This document shows, one piece after another, positions 7,476-16,306 of a stretch of 64,000 bases of DNA; the first letter of the stretch is position 1, and each line of letters opens with the position of its first letter. The stretch is taken from contig JACCER010000001.1 in the NCBI GenBank assembly GCA_013416445.1, positions 310,001-374,000 of the forward strand. The letters are read 5' to 3'. The notes beneath the pieces are model-generated. The model was not told the DNA's origin. It saw only the letters and a program-made list of their open reading frames with translations, and made no database searches. This DNA is from Alcaligenaceae bacterium (GTDB lineage: Bacteria; Pseudomonadota; Gammaproteobacteria; Burkholderiales; Burkholderiaceae_B). The position numbers and the translations under genes are program-made.

Positions 7476-9602
7476 ATGCAGGCAGTCTGTTACAGGAACA
7501 AGGTTTTATTACTCACACTCCTGCCTGCCAGCGTTCCCATGGCATGGGCACAAAGCACACCGCAGGTTCTTGCTCCCGTCGTGGTTACCACCACCCGCAT
7601 GGATACTTCCGTCCTGGATACACCCGCATCCATTTCGGTCATCGACGGCTTCGACATGCGCGACGCCAAGCTGCAAATCAATTTGTCGGAAAGCATGATG
7701 GGCGTGCCTGGCCTGCAAATACAAAACCGCCAGAACTACGCCCAAGACTTGCAGGTGTCCATACGCGGCTTCGGGGCCAGATCCAGCTTTGGCGTGCGAG
7801 GTGTGCGCTTATATGTCGATGGCATACCTGCCACCATGCCCGACGGGCAAGGCCAAACATCCAATATCGATATTGCCTCAATAGACTATGTCGAAGTCTT
7901 GCGCGGGCCGTTTTCGGCGCTATATGGCAATTCTTCAGGTGGCGTCATCCAGATTTTTACCGAAGACGGTGCTGAGCCACCGACGCTCTCCGCCGGATTT
8001 GCAGCGGGCAGCTATGGCACTTATCGCTATGGGGCCCAGGCCAGTGGCGCGACAAGCCTGGGGGAGACCAAGCTTGATTACCTGCTAAGCGCCACACGCT
8101 TCACCACGCAAGGCTACCGTGACCACAGCGGAGCGCGTAAAAATCTGGGCAACATGAAGCTGGGTCTGCAACTGAATGACAGCAGCAAGCTGACCCTGAT
8201 TGCCAATAGCGTTGACTTGAAGGCTGATGACCCTTTGGGCTTGAGTCGCGAAGATTACGAAAAAGCGCCACGCAGCGCCGAACGTGCGCAAGAATTCAAT
8301 ACGCGCAAGACAGTAAAGCAAACCCAGGGCGGATTGATCTACAACAAGCAAGTCAATGCCGACCATGCCTTGCGACTTATGTTGTATTACGGGCAGCGCG
8401 ATACCGTGCAGTTTCAATCCATTCCGCCGGGTCCTCAGGCAACTGCTGGGCATGCCGGTGGCGTTATCGATCTTAAACGCGAATACGGTGGAGCCGACCT
8501 GCGCTGGACATCGAAGTGGTCTTTGGGCGGCCAGCCGCTGACGCTAGTGGGCGGGCTGTCTTATGACGAGATGCAGGAACAGCGCAAAGGCTATGAAAAC
8601 TTCATGGGCTCCCAACTGGGCGTGCAGGGCGCACTACGGCGCAATGAAACCAATAAAAGTTCAAGCATTGATCCCTATGTCCAGGCTTCATGGCAGTTTG
8701 CGGAAAAATGGACGCTGGATGCTGGCTTGCGCTACAGCACCGTGCGTTTCAGTTCGCATGATCACTATATCACCGACAAGAATGGCAACGACAGCGGCGA
8801 TGCGCGTTATCGCAAGGCCTTGCCTGTGGCATCGCTACGTTATGCAGCTACGCCAGATGTCAGCTTGTATGCGTCCATAGGCAGGGGGTTTGAAACCCCC
8901 ACGTTCAACGAGGTTTCGTATCAGGCTAACAGTCAGGCCGGCTTGAATTTCTCGCTGCAGCCGTCGGTCAGCACCAGCATCGAGGTCGGGACAAAAGCCA
9001 CCGTGGCCAATGGTTTGCTTACCGCCGCCTTATTCCAGACGCTGACTGAAGACGAAATTGTTGCGGCCAATAGCGCTGGGGGTCGCACTACGTATCAAAA
9101 TGCGGGGCGTACCCGCCGCACTGGTTTTGAACTTGGCTGGAGCGGGAAATTCGCGCGCCACTGGCGCACCGACCTGGCCTATACCTGGATAGATGCCAAG
9201 TACCGCGACAATTGCCTGACAAGTGCGTGTACATCCAGCCCTGATAAGCGTCTGCAGGCGGGCAACCGTATTCCAGGCATTGCTCAGCAGGCGCTCTATG
9301 CCGCCATTGCCTGGGCACCGCCCACAGGATGGCGAGCTGGCATAGAAGGGCGTTATCTCGGCAAAATCTACGTCAACGACGGCAACACCGATACTGCGCC
9401 AGCATATTTTATTGCAGCGCTAAATACGGGCTATGTGTGGCGTACGGGGCCTTGGGAATTGAGCACGTTTGCGCGTGTCGATAACGTGTTTGACCGAAAA
9501 TATGCGGGTTCGGTTATCGTCAACGAAGGGAATCAGCGTTACTTTGAACCCGCACCTGGCCGTAACTGGAGTGCGGGCGCCAATATTAGTTATACGTTTT
9601 AA
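7476..9602 (+). CDS. pqqU: TonB-dependent outer membrane receptor, PqqU/YncD type
   Basis: A 708-residue TonB-dependent receptor. It has a signal peptide ending near MAWAQS, a TonB-box-like stretch (PVVVTTTR), a plug domain and a 22-strand barrel ending in YTF. It strongly resembles E. coli YncD, now known as the PQQ receptor PqqU: INLSES, GLQIQNRQNYAQDLQ, YVDGIPATMPDGQGQTSNID, FSALYGN and SVIVNE all recur at corresponding places. The likely role is uptake of the cofactor pyrroloquinoline quinone across the outer membrane. The next plus-strand genes encode a sugar dehydrogenase of a PQQ-using family and a c-type cytochrome, which supports that ligand. No PQQ biosynthesis genes are in the window. 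Receptor identity is firm; the ligand is inferred from remembered similarity. Confidence 0.85.
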   Translation: MQAVCYRNKVLLLTLLPASVPMAWAQSTPQVLAPVVVTTTRMDTSVLDTPASISVIDGFDMRDAKLQINLSESMMGVPGLQIQNRQNYAQDLQVSIRGFGARSSFGVRGVRLYVDGIPATMPDGQGQTSNIDIASIDYVEVLRGPFSALYGNSSGGVIQIFTEDGAEPPTLSAGFAAGSYGTYRYGAQASGATSLGETKLDYLLSATRFTTQGYRDHSGARKNLGNMKLGLQLNDSSKLTLIANSVDLKADDPLGLSREDYEKAPRSAERAQEFNTRKTVKQTQGGLIYNKQVNADHALRLMLYYGQRDTVQFQSIPPGPQATAGHAGGVIDLKREYGGADLRWTSKWSLGGQPLTLVGGLSYDEMQEQRKGYENFMGSQLGVQGALRRNETNKSSSIDPYVQASWQFAEKWTLDAGLRYSTVRFSSHDHYITDKNGNDSGDARYRKALPVASLRYAATPDVSLYASIGRGFETPTFNEVSYQANSQAGLNFSLQPSVSTSIEVGTKATVANGLLTAALFQTLTEDEIVAANSAGGRTTYQNAGRTRRTGFELGWSGKFARHWRTDLAYTWIDAKYRDNCLTSACTSSPDKRLQAGNRIPGIAQQALYAAIAWAPPTGWRAGIEGRYLGKIYVNDGNTDTAPAYFIAALNTGYVWRTGPWELSTFARVDNVFDRKYAGSVIVNEGNQRYFEPAPGRNWSAGANISYTF

Positions 9603-9609
9603 GCAAACC

Positions 9610-9882
9610 TCATCCCTTCAACGCCTTTTCCAGCAAAGCACCCACAATTTCATTGACCCCCGTATTTTGCGCGCTTGCCTGAGCGCGAATTTCGTCGGCC
9701 AGTGCTTGCCTGATTTTCACGGGGAATGAAATCAATCCCAAAGCCTGATCCAGCTTGCGCTGTTCGCGACGGTCAAGCAGACCATTCGCCGAATCGGTAG
9801 AAAATCGATCGGGAGTACCGTTTTTTTTCATTTTTTCCATTATTTTAATGGCTTTGTTCTTTTCCAGATCAGTTCTCTTCAT
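9610..9882 (-). CDS. Small basic protein with a ribbon-helix-helix-like C-terminal half
   Basis: A 90-residue protein. The first 30 residues are very lysine-rich (MKRTDLEKNKAIKIMEKMKK). The C-terminal ~50 residues read as a short strand (GLISFPVKI) followed by two helices (QALADEIRAQASAQN and TGVNEIVGALLEKAL), the order found in Arc/MetJ-type DNA-binding folds. I do not recognise a named family. It is convergent with the receptor gene, ending 8 bp after it, and divergent from the sugar dehydrogenase gene. That position would suit a local repressor, but no operator is evident and the function is a guess. Its acidic/basic distribution and clean frame argue that it is a real gene rather than a shadow. 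Confidence 0.6.
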   Translation of the reverse strand: MKRTDLEKNKAIKIMEKMKKNGTPDRFSTDSANGLLDRREQRKLDQALGLISFPVKIRQALADEIRAQASAQNTGVNEIVGALLEKALKG

Positions 9883-10039
9883 GAGGTTCCATAGCAGGGT
9901 TCAATGGCAAGCAAGACGCGCCAAGGCCTTGATTATACGGTGTCAGATGGGTAGCACTTTCCACAGAATTGGGTGTAAGCTTCAACAATCCGCAAATGAA
10001 TGCGCGGGTATAAAAATATCTACTAATCGGAGACAGCAC

Positions 10040-11302
10040 ATGAACGTTCCAATTCGTGTATCAGCGCTTGTAGTAGGTCTTGCTTGCGGCGCTTTGGCGG
10101 GCGGCGCAATAGCTCAAGACAATGTTCAAAAACTAATGAACATGGGTACTACGGGCGCATCCCTGGATATTGAATCTGTACCGCAAACAGGCGCGGCCGC
10201 CGATGCCGTCAAGCACAACCTGGAAAGCATAAAGTTGCCACCTGGCTTCAAGATCGCACTGTATGCCATGGTGCCTGATGCTCGTCATATGGCTGTTGGC
10301 CCATCTACAGGCGTGGTATTTGCCGGAACCCGGAAAACCAAAATATGGTCGGTTACCGACAGGACTAAAAGCCGTGTCGCCGACGACGTTAAGCGTTTTG
10401 CACCCTCGGTCACCATGAAAGTGCCCAATGGGGTTTGTTTTTCCCGCGACGGCATGCTGTATAGCGTCGAACATAATCGCGTACTGGTTTATCCCGCAGC
10501 CGAATTCTTCTACGAAGGCCCTGATGTTGCGGCTGGCGTCGTAGTCCCCCAAGGTGAACTGATACCGGTCAAAGAAGAAAGCTTCAACCATGGTGCGCGC
10601 ACCTGCCGGATCGGGCCTGATAACAAGCTTTACATTACCCTGGGCAACCCGTTTAACGTACCGCCCAAAGACAAGCTCGATCTTTACGCCAAAACCGGCA
10701 TGATGGGCATCATTCGCATGGATGTCGACGGCAAGAACCGCGAGGTCTATGCCCATGGCGTACGTAATTCAGTAGGTATGGACTTCAACCCCAAGGACAA
10801 GACCTTGTGGTTTACCGACAACCAGGTCGACGGCATGGGTGATGATATTCCGCCTGGCGAACTGAACCGCGCAACTGAAATGGGCCAAGACTTCGGCTTT
10901 CCCTATTATGGCGGTGGAAAAATCAGGACGATCGAATACAAAGATGCCCAAGCGCCCGCAAACGCTGTCTTTCCTCAAGTCGAAATGGCTGCCCACGCGG
11001 CCGACCTCGGCATGATGTTCTACACCGGCCAGATGTTCCCCGAGCAATACCGTGGCGGTATTTTTTCAGCGCAGCATGGTTCCTGGAATCGCACCACGCC
11101 GGTGGGTGCACGTGTCATGTTCACCAGCCTGAAAGAAGATGGCACGGCCGATAAAACCGAAGTTTTCGCCGATGGCTGGCTAACTGCCAATAACGAATAC
11201 CTGGGCCGCCCGGTTGACGTTGCCATGTTGCCAGATGGGTCGTTGCTGGTGTCTGACGATTATGTCGGCGCCATCTACAGAATATCGTATGCCGGCAAGT
11301 AA
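10040..11302 (+). CDS. Periplasmic sorbosone/PQQ-type sugar dehydrogenase
   Basis: A 420-residue exported protein. ATG 10040 is chosen because GGAGA precedes it by ~8 bases and a clear signal peptide follows (hydrophobic core to GGAIAQ); the upstream extension to 9755 overlaps the divergent small gene. The body is a six-bladed propeller of the glucose/sorbosone dehydrogenase superfamily. Typical segments are NGVCFSRDGMLYSVE, SFNHGARTCRIGPDNKLYIT, AHGVRNSVGMDFNP and LWFTDNQVDGMGDD. Characterised relatives oxidise aldoses or sorbosone in the periplasm using PQQ, sometimes with Ca2+. The neighbouring cytochrome c would accept the electrons. The real substrate is unknown. The adjacency to a PqqU-like receptor is consistent with scavenged cofactor. 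Confidence 0.82.
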   Translation: MNVPIRVSALVVGLACGALAGGAIAQDNVQKLMNMGTTGASLDIESVPQTGAAADAVKHNLESIKLPPGFKIALYAMVPDARHMAVGPSTGVVFAGTRKTKIWSVTDRTKSRVADDVKRFAPSVTMKVPNGVCFSRDGMLYSVEHNRVLVYPAAEFFYEGPDVAAGVVVPQGELIPVKEESFNHGARTCRIGPDNKLYITLGNPFNVPPKDKLDLYAKTGMMGIIRMDVDGKNREVYAHGVRNSVGMDFNPKDKTLWFTDNQVDGMGDDIPPGELNRATEMGQDFGFPYYGGGKIRTIEYKDAQAPANAVFPQVEMAAHAADLGMMFYTGQMFPEQYRGGIFSAQHGSWNRTTPVGARVMFTSLKEDGTADKTEVFADGWLTANNEYLGRPVDVAMLPDGSLLVSDDYVGAIYRISYAGK

Positions 11303-11630
11303 GTGGCGTCTGATGGCTGCAGGAAGCAAGCTACTGGGGTTGTTGTTGTGCGCCTGGCTGCCGTTATCAGCGGCCCAGGCTGCCGATGTGGCGGCGGGGA
11401 AAGCCAAGTCTATGCAATGCGCCGTTTGCCACGGCCCCCAAGGCATTGCAATATCGCCTGATGCTCCCAATTTGGCCGGGCAAAATCCCATCTATCTGGT
11501 CAAGGCCCTGAACGACTTCAAATCAGGGGCAAGAAAAGACGAAACCATGTCATTGATGGCAGCAAGCCTGTCAGATGCTGATATTGAAAACCTGGCGGCG
11601 TTTTATGCAAGCCTGGGAAATAAACCGTAG
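11289..11630 (+). CDS. Class I c-type cytochrome
   Basis: A 113-residue protein with a signal peptide (hydrophobic LLGLLLCAWLPLSAAQA), one heme site CAVCH soon after cleavage, and a plausible distal Met in ETMSLMAASL. It is of the small cytochrome c553/c5-like class, ending in a conserved helix (DIENLAAFYASLG). It starts within or just after the sugar dehydrogenase gene: ATG 11289 overlaps the dehydrogenase stop, while ATG 11313 would give a shorter signal peptide, and the ribosome sites do not decide between them. Translational coupling implies it is the electron acceptor of that dehydrogenase in the periplasm. Confidence 0.85.
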   Translation: MPASKWRLMAAGSKLLGLLLCAWLPLSAAQAADVAAGKAKSMQCAVCHGPQGIAISPDAPNLAGQNPIYLVKALNDFKSGARKDETMSLMAASLSDADIENLAAFYASLGNKP

Positions 11631-11653
11631 GCCTTGGTTGTGTTGTATGGTCT

Positions 11654-11686
11654 GTCGGATTACGCGCCTGGCGGCGTTAATCCGAC
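11654..11686. terminator. Dispersed palindrome between convergent cytochrome c and nosX
   Basis: GTCGGATTACGCGCC pairs with GGCGTTAATCCGAC around TGGC. It lies between the stop of the cytochrome gene and the stop of nosX on the opposite strand, where it could terminate both. It is the best-preserved copy of the repeat family in this window. Confidence 0.65.
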
Positions 11687-11702
11687 AAACAACGCCGCAA
11701 CA

Positions 11703-12719
11703 TTACGAAACCACCACTTTTGAACCATCTTCCATAAGAAACCAGGCTTTCACGCCCAGCTTCTTGATGACTTGTTCCGCGTCGGGCAAGCTCATGGTTG
11801 AGAATGCGGTTGAAAGCGCATCGGCGGTGGTTGCGTTCGCTGCGGTCACAGAAACACTGCGGTAGCGCGGCTGGCTCAGACCCGTCTTGGGGTCGAAAAT
11901 ATGTGTGAATCGGCCGGCAGTATCCAGGTGCGTGCCATAGCCACCTGATGTGGCCAGGGCCTGATTGCGGATTTCTACCGTATCGAACACCTTCTTCGGG
12001 TCATCCGGGTCGGCCAAGCCGACTTTCCAGGGTTCGGCGCCATCCAGCTTATTTAAGCCCTGGATTTCACCCATGTCGATCAGTGCTCGATCCAGCCCGG
12101 CGTTGCGCAGCAATTGCGTGACGCGATCGGTAATATAGCCTTGGGCAATGCCGTTCAATGTCATCGCCATATCGGGGCGCAAGTAGCGGATATATGCGGG
12201 GTCGAGTTCCAGCGCGCTGTAGTCCACCAGCGATAAGGCCTGCGTAACGGCCGCTATGCCTGGGCCATCAGGGTCGGCCTGTGCTGTGGAAAAATGCCCG
12301 GCATATAGCTTCCATAGCGGTTGCACCGTTGGGTCGAACGCACCACCGGTAAGCTGGCTGAAGTGCTGGCTTTCGGCCAGCAAACGCAGTAAATCGGCTG
12401 GCGGGCTATTGATGAATCCTTGGCGATTCAGCAAGGAAAGCGCGCTGTCCTCCTGGTACAGGCTGAATATTTTTTCCAGCCTATGTACTTCAGCCACCGA
12501 TTGATCTATCAGCTTTTGCGCAATGACAGGGTCAGGATGATAAATACGCAGTTCCGCATCGGCCCCCAACGCCACGCCGCGCCAAATGACCGGTTGTACA
12601 GCAGGGGCATAAGACGCCCTGGCTTGCCGCAAGGCTAAAGGCACCATGGCCAGGCCAGAGGCTGCGGCAATAATACCGATAAACCGGCGACGCGTCTGAA
12701 TGGTTTGCTTCATGTTCAA
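11703..12719 (-). CDS. nosX: FAD:protein FMN transferase of the nos cluster (NosX/ApbE)
   Basis: A 338-residue ApbE-family protein with a twin-arginine signal (TRRRFIG followed by a hydrophobic Ala-rich stretch). It contains the ApbE motifs FDPTVQPLWKLY, LNGIAQGYITD and ALATSGGYGTHLD. ApbE proteins move FMN from FAD onto Ser/Thr of exported proteins. The expected target is NosR from the same operon, which has the acceptor motif DIISGAT at residues 156-162. The start overlaps the nosL stop as ATGA, so it is translationally coupled. It is the last gene of the operon and ends next to the palindrome at 11654-11686. A second ApbE-family gene lies at 44774-45733 in an unrelated module. Confidence 0.9.
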   Translation of the reverse strand: MNMKQTIQTRRRFIGIIAAASGLAMVPLALRQARASYAPAVQPVIWRGVALGADAELRIYHPDPVIAQKLIDQSVAEVHRLEKIFSLYQEDSALSLLNRQGFINSPPADLLRLLAESQHFSQLTGGAFDPTVQPLWKLYAGHFSTAQADPDGPGIAAVTQALSLVDYSALELDPAYIRYLRPDMAMTLNGIAQGYITDRVTQLLRNAGLDRALIDMGEIQGLNKLDGAEPWKVGLADPDDPKKVFDTVEIRNQALATSGGYGTHLDTAGRFTHIFDPKTGLSQPRYRSVSVTAANATTADALSTAFSTMSLPDAEQVIKKLGVKAWFLMEDGSKVVVS

Positions 12720-13270
12720 TGTGCTCCTGCAGGTGGTTGGCCCGCTGCAATCCCCTGGGCTGCGTCTTCGTGATTCAAGACATAGTTTTCGGGTATGTCG
12801 GCAAAAACCGCTACGCGGCCCCCGTGCTTTTTGGCAAACTCCTGCGCCTTGGCTTCTTCACCAAAGGGCAGGGCGTCTTCGGCACCCATACCGCCGATAA
12901 ACTGGCTTTCTATGACATAAAAAGCCTTGCGAGCATCTATCCAGCTACCATCTTCGGGCTGGTCCCAGTTGGTGGCCCGGCCCATGTCGTGTACGTAAAT
13001 AGCGGCAATGCCTTTGGGTTCATCGGGCAATATCGTATAGGCAAATACCTGTTTGATGGTGGTAAACCATACTGGTTTATCGCGTCCATTGACGAATATC
13101 TGCCCTTTGGGGCCAGCATGTTCGACTAGGTTCATGCCGCAATAATGCCCCACTGCATCAAAGGTGACTTCCTGAGCGACCGGGGCAACAGCCAGCGCCT
13201 TGTCCTCGCCTGAACAACCTGACAGCGCTATGGCGATGAGCGCAGCTACGGCAAAATGACGTAAATTCAT
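12716..13270 (-). CDS. nosL: Copper chaperone lipoprotein NosL
   Basis: A 184-residue lipoprotein: short basic N terminus, hydrophobic core and lipobox LSGC with Cys19 as the likely lipid site. The NosL copper-binding CGM motif (HYCGMNL) is present, as is the conserved PFGEEAKAQEFAKKHGG stretch. NosL delivers Cu(I) to NosZ during assembly of its copper centres. ATG 13270 is preferred to the longer frame from 13330, which runs into nosY and would spoil the lipoprotein signal. It starts directly after nosY (ending 13273) and overlaps nosX, within a tight operon. Confidence 0.92.
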   Translation of the reverse strand: MNLRHFAVAALIAIALSGCSGEDKALAVAPVAQEVTFDAVGHYCGMNLVEHAGPKGQIFVNGRDKPVWFTTIKQVFAYTILPDEPKGIAAIYVHDMGRATNWDQPEDGSWIDARKAFYVIESQFIGGMGAEDALPFGEEAKAQEFAKKHGGRVAVFADIPENYVLNHEDAAQGIAAGQPPAGAH

Positions 13271-13272
13271 GC

Positions 13273-14103
13273 TTATATCTGCCTTTTTTTGAAGAATGCC
13301 GCAGCCAAGGAAAATGGCACGGCTATCCACAACAACTGTGCAGCCATTAGCACTGGCATGCTTAATCCCGCCTGCCCGCTCAAGCCCGCCATGCCAGCGA
13401 ACATGGAAATATTCTCATAGCCGGTCAGGTTGAGCAACCGATAGATATCGGACGGGTTGAACAGCAACAGGGTATTGAGCAGCGATGCGGTGATGTAGCG
13501 CCCCTGGTCGGCAACCAACACGCCCAGCAGGGCCATATCGTAGATCACCACGAAAAACAGCCAGACGCCTATGGCGATACCGGCAGCGGTGGCGCGTTCG
13601 CGCACCAGGGAGCTGATCATATAGCCCATGGCCAGAAAGCTTGCCCCCAGCAAAACGCTAGCCAGAATCAGGAAGGCAAAGGGCTGCCATGCGCTGAGGT
13701 CGCCAGTGCCATGCACCCATTGCAATGCGACACCCGCGGTGCCATAGCCGACCGTGGTAGCCAGGGTCAGCACTGCCAAATGGCCCACAAACTTGCCCAC
13801 TACAATTTGCCAGCGCGATACCGGATAGCTAAGCAGCAAGGCCATGGTTCCACGGTCGATTTCGCCAACGATGGCATCGTAGGCCAGCAGCATGGCGATC
13901 AGAGGCACCAGGAAAATGGAAAGGCTGGAAAGGCTGACGACGGTAACCGTGAGTGGATCAACCTTGACTGCGCCTGTAGGCGAGCTGCCCAGAAAACCCA
14001 AAGATAAAGCCAACATGGCCAGTAGCAGCGCGGTAGCAAGCACCCAGCGATTGCGCAGGCCGTCTCGGATTTCCTTGCCAACAATAATGTATACAGCGTT
14101 CAT
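13273..14103 (-). CDS. nosY: ABC transporter permease NosY
   Basis: A 276-residue ABC-2 type permease with six hydrophobic helices. Its cytoplasmic loop contains DAIVGEIDRGTMALLLSYPVSR, the hallmark of NosY/GldF-like permeases. It pairs with the ATPase NosF and the periplasmic NosD to form the complex that supports CuZ cluster assembly in nitrous oxide reductase, through copper transfer or sulfur supply. Its start overlaps the nosF stop as ATGA. The order nosD-F-Y-L is the usual one. Confidence 0.93.
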   Translation of the reverse strand: MNAVYIIVGKEIRDGLRNRWVLATALLLAMLALSLGFLGSSPTGAVKVDPLTVTVVSLSSLSIFLVPLIAMLLAYDAIVGEIDRGTMALLLSYPVSRWQIVVGKFVGHLAVLTLATTVGYGTAGVALQWVHGTGDLSAWQPFAFLILASVLLGASFLAMGYMISSLVRERATAAGIAIGVWLFFVVIYDMALLGVLVADQGRYITASLLNTLLLFNPSDIYRLLNLTGYENISMFAGMAGLSGQAGLSMPVLMAAQLLWIAVPFSLAAAFFKKRQI

Positions 14104-15008
14104 GCGTCTTCTCGTCTCAGGAAGTGAGCGTACATATCATCCAGGGTGGGCGTATGGATTTCGATATCGTCTATGGGCAGGCCTATGGCGCCTATGCTTT
14201 GTATGGCGGCGACTTTGCCTTGTTCAGAGCAAGCCAGTTCAAATTGCGTTTCATTGATGCGCTGCCAGGCATCAGGCAATTGACCAGGTGCCGACGAACC
14301 CGCCGCCAGCCTCAAGCGTATGCGTATGGGCAGATCGGCGCTATGGCGTAGCTGCGACATGGAGCCATCAGCGATCTTGTGGCCGTTTTTCATGACCACG
14401 ATGCGATCAGTATGGCCGTCGAGTTCAGACAAGGCGTGTGTGCTGAGCAATACGGTAGAGCCATTGTTGCGTAGTTCGCGCACAATTTCGTAGAACATCA
14501 GGCGCGATGCCGGGTCCAGCCCAGTAGTAGGTTCATCGAACAGCAAGACTTTGGGCGCACCCAGCAAGGCCTGGGCCAATGCCAGCCTTTGTCGCATTCC
14601 CTTGGAATAACCGCCCACTCTGCGCTTGGCCGCCTGCGCTATCCCTACGCGCGCGAGCAGGGCGGTGTTGCCTGATAATGGCTGGCGTTTCAGGCGGGCA
14701 TAAAAGGCCAAGGTTTCAGCGCCAGTAAGGGATGGATGCAGCGCTACGGTTTCAGGCAAGTAGCCGACATGGTTGCGCATATCAACTGCCGCGCGGCTGG
14801 ACGCTTCCTGGCCTAGCAGCAACACTTGCCCGGCGCTGGGGCGTATCAGGCCTAATATGAGCTTGATCAGTGTGCTTTTGCCTGCACCATTATGCCCGGC
14901 CAGGGCGACGCATTCGCCGGGGCGAAGCTTAAGGTCTACATCGTTGACGGCGCGCTGAGGGCCGTAATCTTTCGTGGCGCCTGATAGCGCCACATGAAAC
15001 GTCGTCAT
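14100..15008 (-). CDS. nosF: ABC transporter ATPase NosF
   Basis: A 302-residue ABC ATPase. Walker A is GHNGAGKST (about residues 38-46), the signature is YSKGMRQR, Walker B is VLLFDEPTTGLD and the switch His is in LLSTHALSEL. The C-terminal ~80 residues form the extra domain usual for single-domain exporter ATPases of this class. It powers NosY in the NosDFY complex needed to mature NosZ. Both ends overlap neighbours by four bases (ATGA with nosY and with nosD), so expression is coupled. Confidence 0.93.
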   Translation of the reverse strand: MTTFHVALSGATKDYGPQRAVNDVDLKLRPGECVALAGHNGAGKSTLIKLILGLIRPSAGQVLLLGQEASSRAAVDMRNHVGYLPETVALHPSLTGAETLAFYARLKRQPLSGNTALLARVGIAQAAKRRVGGYSKGMRQRLALAQALLGAPKVLLFDEPTTGLDPASRLMFYEIVRELRNNGSTVLLSTHALSELDGHTDRIVVMKNGHKIADGSMSQLRHSADLPIRIRLRLAAGSSAPGQLPDAWQRINETQFELACSEQGKVAAIQSIGAIGLPIDDIEIHTPTLDDMYAHFLRREDA

Positions 15009-16300
15009 TCAAATTCCTTGTATTTCTTAAGCGCTGGCGGCTGCGGCGCCTTCATGAGCGGCGCGCTGTCGATGACCCCTCCGGGCAAGATGGCCGGAAA
15101 CTGCGACTGGGCCCAGCGTACGATGGATACAGCCGGGCTGTTAAGCAAGACCCGGGCGGCGGGCGCACGCCACACCACCTGGTCGATGACATCGTTGGGT
15201 CGGTAGGCAGTGTCAGCGATGCCGTCGCCATTCAGATCGAAAGCGCTGTTATCGCTCCAGTAGTTGCCGCGGCCATTTTTAGACCAATCCAGGTAGCGCG
15301 TACCGACGTACTTGACCTGATTCTGGTTGTTGACAAAAGCATTGTTGGCCATCTCGTTACCTTCGGAGCCTGCTGTGAAATGGATGCCCATGTCGCAGGC
15401 CTCAAAGTGATTGTTGTCAAATTTATTGCTGTTGGCGTTATAGATGAATACGCATTTTTCGCCGCCTATGACAACGTTGCCTTCAATGTTTGAGTCATTG
15501 GCGTAGTTCAGCATCAGGCCTTGATCGCGGCTGCGCACAGCTATGTTGTCTTTGACGATGAGTCTGTGCGAAAACATGATGGCATAGGCGATATCGTTGC
15601 CTACCGACACATTGCCGCTGACTTCGCTATCGTTGGCGTACATATAGTGCACGGCATAGCGCAGATGGCTGAAACGATTGTTGATAAAGGCGTTACGCTT
15701 GCTGGTGTTCACAAAAACACCGTCGCGGCCTTGGGAGATATCGTTGCCGATAACGCGCGAACCAGGGGTATTCCATAGGGTTACGCCATTGCCACGTTCG
15801 GCCAGTCTTAGTTCGGTATTACCCACAATATGGTTGCCCTGCACCAGGGCATTGTGCGGTCCCCAAACATATACGCCCACTGAATTATCGTAGACATTAT
15901 TGTTTTCGATCAGGGCGTTATGGGCGGGTTTGTCAAGGAATATGCCGGCGTCCATGTCAGACAGGCTAAGGCCGGAATTTTTGACGGTTAAGCTGCGTAC
16001 CGTTACATCGGGCGCCTGTACCCATACAGAACGACCTTTGCGTTCGCCGATAATGAAGGCGGAACGGTCGGCTGGCCCTTCTAGTACCAGCGGTTTGTCA
16101 ATAACAATATTGCCCGGGTAGTCGCCCGGAGCAAGGTGTAGAACATCACCAGGCGCGGCCGTATTGATAGCTTGCTGCAGGCTTGCGCCTGCAGCGACCT
16201 GCAGCGTCGCGGCGAATACAGCATTAGAAAGGCCCAGGCCGATCAGCATCAGGCTGATCGGCGCCAGCCGCTTTCCAATTGGATACGCGGACAGTTTCAT
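15005..16300 (-). CDS. nosD: Periplasmic copper-handling protein NosD
   Basis: A 431-residue protein with an N-terminal signal (hydrophobic to SNAVFAA) followed by right-handed beta-helix CASH-type repeats. Repeated turns such as NALIENNNVYDNS, NALVQGNHIVGN, NAFINNRFSH and NKFDNNHFEA stack about 22 residues apart. NosD docks to NosFY and accepts or delivers copper for NosZ. It lies 6 bp downstream of nosZ and overlaps nosF. Length and repeat pattern match the family, with no sign of damage. Confidence 0.92.
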   Translation of the reverse strand: MKLSAYPIGKRLAPISLMLIGLGLSNAVFAATLQVAAGASLQQAINTAAPGDVLHLAPGDYPGNIVIDKPLVLEGPADRSAFIIGERKGRSVWVQAPDVTVRSLTVKNSGLSLSDMDAGIFLDKPAHNALIENNNVYDNSVGVYVWGPHNALVQGNHIVGNTELRLAERGNGVTLWNTPGSRVIGNDISQGRDGVFVNTSKRNAFINNRFSHLRYAVHYMYANDSEVSGNVSVGNDIAYAIMFSHRLIVKDNIAVRSRDQGLMLNYANDSNIEGNVVIGGEKCVFIYNANSNKFDNNHFEACDMGIHFTAGSEGNEMANNAFVNNQNQVKYVGTRYLDWSKNGRGNYWSDNSAFDLNGDGIADTAYRPNDVIDQVVWRAPAARVLLNSPAVSIVRWAQSQFPAILPGGVIDSAPLMKAPQPPALKKYKEFE

Positions 16301-16306
16301 ACTGGT

